DNA of 64,000 bases from Galerina marginata (Eukaryota > Basidiomycota > Agaricomycetes > Agaricales > Galerinaceae). The notes beneath the pieces were generated by a model. It made no database searches and was not told the origin of the DNA. It saw nothing but the letters and a program-made list of their open reading frames with translations. The translations under genes were made by a program, and so were the position numbers. Positions within the stretch are counted from its first letter, which is position 1. Every line of letters begins with the position of its first letter. Positions 23,713 through 33,730 of the stretch are shown here, in pieces. The stretch is from assembly GCA_023014335.1 (NCBI GenBank), contig JAECYW010000003.1, forward strand, positions 1,116,001 through 1,180,000. The letters are read 5' to 3'.

Positions 23713-24835
23713 GACCGATATTTTAACCGAAAAGCAAGCCTGCCTTCAGAACCGTCGACATGACGTTTCATGCCCTAGTTTTTTCTTTCGAAGTCCCCAA
23801 ACCAGTTCAACGAACCGTCAGACCGCTGAAGCCTTCTCTTGAATCTTGATGATCATGGTGGCCGATGAAAAGTTCTATTCGCTCCTTAACCCAGGGTCAG
23901 AATCTCATTGGCAAGGTCACACGAAGGGGTCGGGTCTCACCAAAGTCGCGAAGGCGGCGTAAAGATGATCGATGATACAGTATGTAAATGACTCGCTTCG
24001 CTGAAAATGCGGATAGCTAGAATTAACGGCAGGAATTGACGGCAGGGTCCAGATAGCTACCTAGACGCAAAATGTGAACTTCCGTCAATGTATGCTTAGA
24101 ATACAATTAGAGCCACCTACTTTGTAGTGAAAGACTTTGTCAGAAACGGTAAACTTTAGAAACTACTCTGATCGTTGCCCCACAGAGTTTGGCCTTGTTT
24201 GTTGGCCTCGATGAATCGCAACCCACTGTCCTACTTTGCTTACCCGCACGTTGGGAGAAGTACCTCTAACTAAATTAGTTGTACAAAGAAATCAGAGCAA
24301 CCGCGTGCGCGAGACCATCACTTTTACCGTTTACGTGAAGCCTTGGCCTCGTTTTTGGCCGCTCCCTTTCCTGAGCAAAATTAAAAGGTCAGTGCGTACA
24401 ACTTGATCGCAACTATCTAACACCCGCGTTCTAAATGAAGGATGGAATGAAGGAACTTCGGAGTTCTTTGTACAAACAAACTGCCCAGTGGAATCGAACA
24501 AGCTATTCCACTCAGAATCCACTGGCTGTTTTCCCTTCTTTTCTTCAGACTTCCATATAGTATCCCTAAGATTATGGTAAGACCAAACATTGGTATACAT
24601 AAACAAGCAGGAATGATGCGCTGAAGGAGGGACCTTCAATTGCAAGTTGTCAACCTTCTGAAATTAATCTCTAATGCTCACAGTTGGACGTCATCGCCAT
24701 CCTCGAACCGGGCGACCTCAAGGGTGGATGACTTAAGGAATTCTGTTCAGAACTCGTTGATTGATACCGGACCGACTCGCAGGATGATAAAATGGAAACC
24801 CGATGTGCTATCCTTGCACCATCGTCACAAGATCT
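23713..24835. promoter_or_regulatory. Divergent intergenic region, unit 1
   Basis: Lies between oxidase copy A (minus) and the adenylation pseudogene (plus). Parts align with 28161-29085 (for example GCGAAGGCGGCGTRAAGA..ATCGATGAT at about 23955 and 28465). It is about 200 bp longer than the unit 2 version, with non-matching sequence at about 24060-24640. Confidence 0.55.
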
Positions 24836-25586
24836 ATGACAGTTTACCAGATTTCAACTCTCCCAGAACTTCTCCAGGAGCGTTGCCAGGCTTCGATTGC
24901 GAAGCTCATCTTCCTTGACGCTGCTGGCAACATCGTCAAGTCACTTTCTTATGCACAACTCTAGATTTTTGCGGAGGCGCAAGAGTATGCAGCGCGTCTC
25001 ATCTCGACTGGGCTCAAGACAGACGGCAGCGACGTCGTGATTACCCAATTCACTTACCACGAAAGCTACATACGCATGTTCTGGGCTTGCTGTCTGGGTA
25101 AGCGTCGTTCTTTACCGACGCGGTTTTGGGTGCTAATGTTCATCGCCTCCAGCCGGCATCCCAGTCTGCCCAATCCCCCTACTTCACCTCGACCAGAGTC
25201 GTCAGGTCCTGCTATTTGAACATCTCCAACAGCTATTCAATGGACCGACGTTAATTTCAACGGACGATACGATCAGCTCTGTCCACGGTCTGGTCCCAGT
25301 GCTGAAGACCCTGTCCATCGCTCGTCTGGAAACTGTCGACATTCGTCCAGATGCCCACTCGCAGATTTTCCCGCTCACAACTATCAAGCATGATGACATC
25401 GTTTGCTTCATGCTCACCTCTGGATCGACTGGGAACTCCAAGGCAGTCGGCCTACGCCACTCTAACCTGTTATCTTGTGTTCGGGGAAAGGCCAAGCACC
25501 ACAACACCACGTCGTCCTCCCGGCTTCTTAACTGGATCGCATTCGACCACGTCGCGTGCATTTCCGATGTCCTTCCCCAGGCTCTC
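24836..25586 (+). pseudogene. Truncated adenylation-domain copy of the A-T-TE-oxygenase gene
   Basis: Starts with an ATG at 24836 matching the intact gene's 29086. The protein runs parallel for 42 codons, then meets TAG at 24962-24964, caused by a 6-bp insertion relative to the intact copy. Beyond that the intron 1 boundaries and exon 2 are kept, including AGIPVCPIPP and the A3 core LTSGSTGNSK. The copy ends abruptly at 25586 within exon 2, where the second oxidase's 3' flank begins. It lacks the rest of the A domain and the T, TE and oxygenase domains. Non-functional as an enzyme. Confidence 0.9.
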
Positions 25587-26019
25587 AAATGATATGTGCT
25601 TTAGATTCAATGACGCTCTGAAAATACCAATTAAAACTTAAAGCTTACCAGCAGTCTTGTCTCTACCTGCACGATTAGGGACAATGTCGAAAGCCGTTGT
25701 TTTTTTTGGATTAGATACAGGTGTGAATTCGCAACGTTGAATTTTGAAAGATTGAGTGCAGTTTATGTAGGGTGATTGATCAGAGTCGTTCAATTTACGG
25801 AATATCTCTTTTAGTTGTAAGGATCTGTCTGGACCATTGACGGCGGCCCAATGACTTACCAGTTTCGAATGCAGCGTACGAAGCTTATCGACAACTTACT
25901 TCCCGTGTTGGCCAACACGCCGACCTTCTCCGCGTTGTTTCCGACAATAATACTTGTTAGCGTACACCACTCTTGTCCGAGTTCTACATCCATGAATATA
26001 ATACAATTAAGCAACTCCT
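25587..26019. other. Duplication junction and 3' flank of oxidase copy B
   Basis: The first 100 bp matches 21268-21370 (3' flank of copy A). Around 25830-25965 is a stretch of about 130 bp absent from copy A, an insertion of unknown origin. No gene seen. Confidence 0.6.
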
Positions 26020-28160
26020 TTATCCTGAGGTACCCCATAGCTCCCGAAACACAGCAAGCTTCGGACTCTCCTCCTGAACCAAAACTTCATGCACACACCT
26101 CCACGCAGATTCCAACGCCCCAGCCACCCACGTCTGCTTCTTGCTCGCCGCCTCACCTCCAATATGGAAACGTCCCCCCGCCGCAGGCTTAACGATGCTC
26201 GGATAGAACGCGCTGAATTGTCCAGGTGCGGGGTATACATAGGCGCCCATCGTGTACTGGTTGTGGTACCAGTCGAACGCGAAATGATCCAGCGTCTCGC
26301 GTTCGTACCACTCTGGGGTTTGTCCGTGGAGAGCGGCGAGGTCTTGGTAGATTTGACTTAGGAGGAACTTTTCTGAGTCGTCAGGGGAGGATTTCGAGCC
26401 GCGATCCTGTCGCTCGCGGGTGTCCCAGTCCTTCGATTTTATAAGCGAACCGAGCCGGGAGGCATCTTGATCCCTAGACGAGTGTATGTCAATGATCACC
26501 AGTAAAGGACCCAGAAGAACAGCAAAACTCACCAAACGTATGCTACAATCAACACACCCGGAGCGTCAGGTGCATCATCCAGTCCGTAACTAGGATAAAC
26601 CACCATCCTACTGGGCCTGTCGGTCAAACTCGCGCCTCCAGTCTGTTTCGCGAACCTGCTGTCATGTTGCCACCAGCGTGTTCGGAATTTAATTCCTACT
26701 TTGACGGCCGATGTGTACTCGAGAGCGCGAAGAGCAGTTTTTTGCTGATAATCCAGACCGCAGTCGTCGAGGTCGATCATACGGAGGCACGATAGTGGAA
26801 CGGTCGAAATAACATGGGAATATTGACGAGCAGAAATTTCGGGGTGGCCTGCAACGGCGATTTTCATCGTCTGCGGACCATTTTCTCCAGCTTCTGGTGC
26901 GGCGATGGACGTTACGCGGTGTGAGTAGAGAGGTTTGGTTTTTAGAGTTGCGTGCATCGCGTTTGTAAGGACTTCGCTGCCGCCTTCGATGCACCACCAG
27001 TCTGCGTCATCGACCTTCATTTTGTTTTTAGTGCCGTTCTGAGTAAATCGGGGTGTGAAGCGATCGATATCGTTTATTGGCCTGGCATGGTTGCTTGGAT
27101 AGTCCCGGTGGAAAGAGTACATGACTTCCTGTACATGTGTATCTACAGGTGAGCGCGGGTCAGGTTAGATAAAGTCAGCTACTCGTACCTGTACGAAACC
27201 GCCTCTGAAAGCTCCGGTACCGCCGTACCACATCTCGATCCATTCAACGACGGCTGCGGGGTATCCAATAATTTGTAGTAGAAAAGATCGTGTCGAGAAC
27301 TCGTCGTACTTCATGAGAAGATCCCATCCGGCGTCGTTGTCCAGGGCAAGAACGTCCTTGAACGGCTCGAAGGCGGATGCGAAACATGCCTCCACACCGT
27401 AGACTTTCTGACCGTTCGATTTTGTGAATTGTTTGATTATGTACTCTTCTGGGACCTGTAATGAAAACATTTGACAAGGCTGGAGAAGTTGAAGAAAAGG
27501 CCTCACTGGTCCAAGATTTCCAGCTGAATCACCAAAGTGATCGCCTGCGACGCTGACTTCGTCTACCTGCCGTTTCATACCTGTACGGCCTCGTCACAAT
27601 TATCGGTTACTTTCATAGACATAAAATTTCTTACCATTGAACAAGCGGACATTCCCAGGCGCGCTCGTAATAAACGGTAGCAGCTTCCCTCCCTTCCCTC
27701 CCTCCACGGTGATATCGAGGTCCTCGAACAGATCAAAGACGCCCTTCATCGCGGGGTTGTTCGGGTACCTCATAGCGCCGACGTCGAAATAATCGTACTT
27801 TAACCCAGAGTTTTCTTCTTTTGTGAAATAGTGCGTGAAGCACCGTCCGCCGTGTCGATTACTGGCTTCGAATATTTCGTATGGGAGCCCTAAGTAATCG
27901 AGCATCATGGCGACGCGCATGCCTGCCACGCCTGCGCCGACGATCGCGATGGGGAGATTCTCTGAGTTGACCGAAGGCGTTGAGATACCATCGTCCACAG
28001 CGGGTGGGAGGCTTAGACACTCTTCTTCTTCCTCAACGGCATCTGGGGGAATTACATGGAAGAGAAATTTGGTCACTTGACGCAGCAAGGAACGGTAAGA
28101 GTCTTTGACCGGGAAGTTTATCATCGAGGACGTCGGACACCCAGATTCACGAGAGACCAT
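26020..28160 (-). CDS. FAD-dependent L-amino acid / monoamine oxidase, copy B
   Basis: Paralog of the oxidase at 21562-23712 with the same exon layout and nearly the same sequence through most exons. The frame could start at 28280, but by comparison with copy A the start is MVSRESGCPTSSM at 28160. It retains GAGVAGMR for FAD, RHGGRCFTHYF, the EGGSEVLTNAM region and C-terminal GGRFHIGGEAASKKQTWVAGALESAW. I see no frame break, so both copies may be active. It is transcribed divergently from the intact A-T-TE-oxygenase gene, about 0.9 kb away, a layout that favours co-regulation. Differences from copy A are scattered substitutions and a short gap near residues 55-65. Confidence 0.85.
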
Positions 28161-29085
28161 GGCCCATATTTCAGAAAAGCAGGGCAACGCGAGTCTTCTT
28201 TCAGAACCGCCGATGTGCTTGACATCACAAATGGATGTCGCATGCCCTGATTTCTGTTCATTTTCCTTCAAAGCCTTCAAACCGATTTAGTGAGAGCTGG
28301 AGTCTTCTTGAAGAATTCTAAGTAGTCGTTCCTTACCCTAGGGTCGGACCAAGAATCTTCTTATTCGCAAGGACCCACGAAAGGATCGGTGCTCAGCGAG
28401 GCTCGAATTGGGTTTCATGACTGTCGGAGGTCAGTGACCAAAGTGGCGAAGGCGGCGTGAAGACAATCGATGATGAATTGATGATGCAGGACTCGCCTTG
28501 CGCCTTGGAGATTGTGGGTGTACATAATGTACATAATAGAAGTAAGTACAGGCAGGGTTCATTCATTATTCGGGTTTGAATTCAAAGTACAAACTTGAAG
28601 GCTTCAATCGGAGAAGTCCGTGTGAAATTAACTGGTCGTGGCTTGATGGGATGTCGGCCATGGCTCGGCTGCCCAAAAGCGGACGCCTGCACTGTCCTCC
28701 ATCTCGTGCTGGGCATTGTCTACAACCACGACCCTCCGCCTCTCCTTCGGCTCAAATGTGTTGGCCCTGGACTCCATCGACATTTCATTCCTCGTATTCA
28801 CCCGAATAATGGATACCGAACAGAATATTACTGTCTTTCTCCCGCATATCAAAATGAAGGCTCAAATGAAGCCCAACCTCCACCTCGGGAACCCTAATGG
28901 AGTGCTTGAGTCGTCCGCGCGATTCATCCCTTCCTCTAACCTGGAAAGGGTGTGGCAATTCCTTTCATATCTCCATGAATGCTGTCGGACAGACTCACAA
29001 CCGAACTTAGTGGATTTTTCCTGGAAGCTTGGGACGATAAAGTGGAACCCCAGTATCCTACACTCGCATCATCACAAAATCCTCG
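28161..29085. promoter_or_regulatory. Divergent promoter region, oxidase B / synthetase
   Basis: 925 bp shared by two divergent cluster genes. It includes a tandem 9-mer GTACATAAT at 28520-28528 and 28529-28537. Open frames within it (for example 28716-29345) have no support. Likely contains the control sites for both genes. Confidence 0.5.
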
Positions 29086-32000
29086 ATGACAGTCGGCGAA
29101 ATTTCAACCCTTCCAGACCTTCTCCAGGCGCGTTGCCAGGCTTCGACTGCGAAGCTCATCTTCCTCGACGCTGCTGGCGACATCGTCAAGTCACTTTCTT
29201 ACACACAACTCTTTGCGGAGGCGCAAGAGTATGCAGCGCGTCTCATCTCGGCTGGACTCAAGACAGACGGCAGCGACGTCGTGATTACCCAATTCGCCGA
29301 CCACGAAAGCCACATACGCATCTTCTGGGCTTGCTGTCTGGGTAAGCGTCGTTCTTTACCGACGCGGTTTTGGGTGCTCATGCTCAGTACCTCCAGCTCG
29401 CATCCCAGTCTGCCCAATCCCTCTACTTCACCTCGACCAGAGTCGTCAAGTTCTGCTGTTCGAACATCTCCAACAGCTATTCAAGGGACCGACGTTAATT
29501 TCAACGGACGATACGATCAGCTCTGTCCACGGCCTGGTCCCAATACTGAAGACCCTGTCCATCTCTCGTCTGGAAACTGTCGACATTCGTCCAGATTCCC
29601 ACTCGCAGATTTTCCCGTTCATAACCGTTAAGCACGATGACATCTTTTGCTTCATGCTCACCTCTGGATCGACTGGGAACTCCAAGGCAGTCGGGCTACG
29701 CCACTCTAACCTGTTATCTTGTGTTCGGGGAAAGGCCAAGCACCACAACACCACGTCTTCATCCCGGCTTCTTAACTGGATCGCATTTGACCACGTCGCG
29801 TGCATTTCCGATGTCCTTCTCCAGGCTCTCGTGGCTGACGCAGAGTAAGTTTTTGTACATTGGTAATTATGACCTTTTTATATTGATATTCGTCGTCTAG
29901 CCAATACCACATTTCTCCTGCGGCTATCATTCAGAACCCACGAAGCCTCCTCGACCTCTGCAGCAAATATCGCATTTCCTTTACCTTCAGTCCCAACTTC
30001 CTCCTTGCTCAAATCTGCCGCGACGTCGTCGCTGCACCCTACGCACAGGGCTCACTCGACCTGTCATGTATAACGACTTTTATATCGGGCGGCGAGGCAG
30101 TCCCAGTCAAGACCGCTGTAGAATTTGCCGATATTCTTGAACGATTCGGGGCGCCGCGGGATTCGCTCCGGGCAGGTTTTGGGATGACCGAGACTTGTGT
30201 AAGTGGTCTCGAATCGTACATGGAACTCTCCGCAATTACTGACCGCTCTGTAGGCAGGATGTATCTTTGACACACGGCCGATCCCCCGCGACGCCAAGGA
30301 CTTCACCTTCAAGTACCTCTCTCTTGGGAAGTGCTCGGACGGCGTATCTGTCCGTGTTGTGAACCCAGAAACGAGTGCCGTGTGCGTGCCTCTTGAGGCA
30401 GGCCAGCTCCAAGTCGAGGGTCCTACAGTCTTCCAGGAGTACTACAACAATGTCAAGGCCAATGCCGAGTCGTTTGTCGATGGTTGGTTCATCACGGGCG
30501 ATACCGCGCTCCTGGACGCAGACGGCAACCTGCACATGGTGGGCAGAGACAAGGACTGCATCAACATTAACGGCGTTAAGCATCCGAGCATCGATGTCGA
30601 GCATTATATCGAGGACCAGAAGATCGACGGGCTCATGAAGTCGTTTGTCTACGTCTGCCCGATGCGCCTCGCAGACGCCGACACGGAAACGTACGCGGTG
30701 TTCTACCAGCACGAACTCATGGTTGAGAATCCTCTTACCGTTCCTGATATCAAGTGCATTGTAGCGACGAATCAGGCTATCAAGGCAGCGTGTGCAGTCT
30801 TCTGCGCACAGGCGCCGCATACCACTATTCCCCTACCTCGCAAGTTTTTTACCAAGACAGCGCTGGGAAAGATATCGCGCTCTACGCTTGTTACCGGTTA
30901 CCTGAAGGGCCAATATCAAGATATAACAGAATCCTTGGTTCTCGAAGAAGATGCTGCCGCTGACGAGACTGCCCCGAACCCGGTGGAGGAAGTTTTGTTT
31001 GACGTTGTCGCCACTCTGTTCAGCCACAAGAGCGGTCCCATCAAGCGTTCGCATAATTTATTCGACTTGGGTACCTCCTCCATGCAGCTGATGCAGCTCA
31101 AACAGCGCCTCCAGGAACGACTCTCGATCTCGAATATACCAGCTATCGAAATCCTCAAACGACCGGGACTCGGAAACCTGTCCAGTTACCTCGCGGACCT
31201 CCTCGATCCTATTGGCTCCCCATCTGACTCCCCGGAGTACAATCCACTCGTATGTCTCAATCCGGCCGGCGCGAAACCACCCCTCTTCTTCGTCCACCCG
31301 GGTCTAGGCGAAGTCCTCGTCTTCGTCAAACTCGCGGGCGTACTAGCGGATGATCGTCCTCTATACGCCCTCCGTGCGCGTGGATTCGAGCCCGGCCAGA
31401 CTCCCTTCCCCTCATTGGTAGAAATGGTCGAAAGCTACACCTCCGCGATCGAGAAAGCGTACCCAAATGGGCCGTACTACCTGGGCGGATACAGCTTCGG
31501 CGGCACCATCGCATATGAGATGGGGAAGGAGCTCGCTCGACGGGGCAAGCAGGTGGCTTGGGTGGGGATCCTGGACGTGCCTTCCGAGTCGCTGATACCG
31601 GCGGAGTATTGCTGGGTCGATAGCTTGGTCGATATCTGCGATATCCTCAAGCTTATGCCTGGGCGGGGCTCGGATGAACTGAAGCGCACGCTGGAGGAAG
31701 AGTTTCCTGGGTCAACAACCCCCGATTCCGATTCGGAACCTCCTTCGGCTGGGGAGATTGTCCAGTGGATATTCGATAATGGCGATCAGGCGCAATGGAC
31801 GGCTCTCCAGCTCACGACAGCGTACTTCGTACGATGGGTCAGTGTTGCCTACGGGAGGATTCGGGTGGGGCGCGGATACGAGCCGAGCGGGACTGTGCCT
31901 GGGGCGCTGATGACTATGTTCTGCCCTGCGCCTGCGCCATACATGGGCGCGATAACACGCGAGGAGTATAAACGCGAACACCTCGCGCCGTGGCGGGAGT

Positions 32001-33051
32001 TCGGGGAGCGGTTCGAGATGGTGGACGTTGATGGGGGCCACTATGAGATGCTTTCGGAGGAGAATGTTGGGTCGTTTGCGGAGAAGCTTAGGGGGGCGCT
32101 TGGGCGGGCGACGAGTGAGAGGTTCACGGAGGCGAACTTGCTTTTCTTTAAACCACTCACCGAGGAGGCTGGCAAGTACGTCGATATTCTCAAGGAAGAT
32201 GGGAAGACGTTTGAGAGGAACTACACGAATGAGGCTAGGCGGGTTGTCATCGAGAATCTCCGTACGCGGGAGCCGGAAAACATGGTCACGCTCGACGTTG
32301 AGGGATTTCAACTCTTCAGCGACTGCCCGACGAAGTTTGAGAGGTTCGGTGATGCAGAGGAGATTGTGCGCGCCTATTATCCTGAGAGTATCGATCTCGT
32401 GAAGAAGCTCACCGGCGCGAGCAGGATTATTATCTGGGATCACAGTAAGCTTTTCCATTTCAACCTCCTTATGTTATCCTAACCCTTGTCCCTAGACGTA
32501 CGCCGCCGCCGGATTGGCGACAACGTCCTCGCACCGGGCCAGCCATCTCGACGAGTCCACGTCGACTTCTCCGCACCTCAGTCCCTCGCCATGCTCCACC
32601 AACTCTCGCCTGAATCAGAAGCGCGCGCCCCGTCCCGCTTCCAGATCCTGAGTTTCTGGCGCCCAATATCGCACCCGGCGTACGACCTCCCACTCGTCCT
32701 GTCCGATTATAGGACCGTGAAGGTGGAGGAAGACTTGGTCCCGATCATGACTGTGCGTCCTGATGGAGAGGTGGAGGTTGTAGCGGTGAGATACAATGAA
32801 AATTTCAAGTGGGGGTATTTCTATGGAGTGACGCCTGAAGAGATTGTCCTGATTAAATCGTGGGTTGAGCTATTGCCTTTTTTTTTTATGTGAGGCTGAT
32901 GCTCTGTGCTTTCGTCAACAGATATGACTCTGCGAAGGACAGCGGTGTTGCTGTTTGTTCTCCGCACACTGCGTTTGAGGATCCACTGACGCCGAAGGGC
33001 TCGCCTCCTAGGGAGTCCATCGAATTGCGAATGCTTGTGTTGTATGAGTAG
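29086..33051 (+). CDS. NRPS-like A-T-TE enzyme fused to CmcJ/AsaB-like oxygenase
   Basis: Six exons fit exactly: 29086-29341, 29397-29844, 29901-30198, 30254-32444, 32496-32859 and 32922-33051, totalling 1228 codons plus stop. Adenylation domain about 1-545: A3 LTSGSTGNSK (about 174-182), LNWIAFDHV, A5 GFGMTETCAGC, GDTA (about 416), A10 KTALGKIS with Lys about 540. Thiolation domain: LFDLGTSSMQL, phosphopantetheine Ser about 610. Thioesterase: GYSFGG (Ser about 748), Asp about 775, DGGHYEML (His about 930). C-terminal domain about 963-1228: TGASRIIIWDH, RVHVDFS, WRPISHPAYD, RYNENFKWGYF, GVTPEE, SPHTAFEDP and RESIELRMLVLYE, all features of CmcJ/AsaB/NvfI-type oxygenases. A-T-TE enzymes of this class (atromentin, ralfuranone synthetases) activate and dimerise 2-oxo acids. 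Here the oxygenase is on the same chain. Confidence 0.93.
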
Positions 33052-33730
33052 AGTCGGTCGGTTCTCTGACAATGTACATAGTTCTTTGAAGTTTCTAGTC
33101 ATGATTACTTGTGTACCACCGTTGTAAACAAAGCTGGTTTTGAATCCATGTATTTTTCTCTAGTTTACTATACTCTACTGTGTTTTTATAGCACACTGTC
33201 AACGATTTTGAAGGAACTATCTCAAAGTTCAAACAACGTCGTTTGAGTACTTAGACTTTGGTGTGTTTGTCGGATATGTAGACCAGACACCTGTTACTGT
33301 AATTTTATTTAAATATTGAAAGCATTAACACTTGCGCCGTTGGCGGAAGGATATCTTGTAGGTCTATGCTAGGACTAATGCGTGAACGCGATGAAATCTA
33401 GGTATAAGGAAAAGGAATAAAAACTTTTGAATCCGTTCTGATGTGTGGCATGTGTGATGTCGTTAATTGGATGCAAAGCCCAGACCGAGAATATGTAGAA
33501 AGTTGAATGGCTGTTGATACAAGGTGCGATTTGGAAATCATGAAGGAAGCCGTGATGGAAGTTGGCCATAAGTATGGAGTGTCTTTGGTGAAGGGTCGTA
33601 ATCCATAATTTAGTGCTCTTTCGCGACAACTTCGCGAAAGGCATGGCGTCGAGGATTGAGCGCGGGTGCGTGGCAATCCTTTTGTGGAAAATAGGTTGCC
33701 TTCATAACAAAAGTCGAGGAGAAGGAGAAA
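33052..33730. other. Convergent 3' intergenic region
   Basis: 679 bp between the synthetase (plus) and an MFS gene (minus). AT-rich with no supported gene; presumably both 3' UTRs and terminators. Confidence 0.5.

Larger units (their letters stand above)
21266..29830. repeat. Direct 4.3-kb segmental duplication (oxidase plus 5' synthetase)
   Basis: Unit 1 (about 21266-25586) and unit 2 (about 25588-29830) are collinear: 3' flank, minus-strand FAD oxidase, divergent intergenic region, then plus-strand 5' exons of the A-T-TE gene. The left ends share ATATGTGCTTTAGATTCA (21269 and 25592) and CTACCTGCAMGATTAGGGACAA. Unit 1 ends inside the adenylation exon at GGCTCTC (25586), which corresponds to 29830 in the intact gene. 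At that point the sequence switches to the 3' flank of the second oxidase, a classic tandem-duplication junction. Unit 2 continues into the full synthetase. Confidence 0.9.

Noticed and set aside
30236..32458. Long minus-strand frames (194 and 248 codons) opposite the synthetase
   Set aside because: They are antisense shadows of a GC-rich coding exon with Arg/Pro-rich composition and no recognisable domain.
30359..32482. The 707-codon uninterrupted frame as a complete gene
   Set aside because: It starts in the middle of an adenylation domain and stops within intron 4. Upstream exons with the A3 and A5 cores and downstream exons with the rest of the oxygenase join to it in phase.
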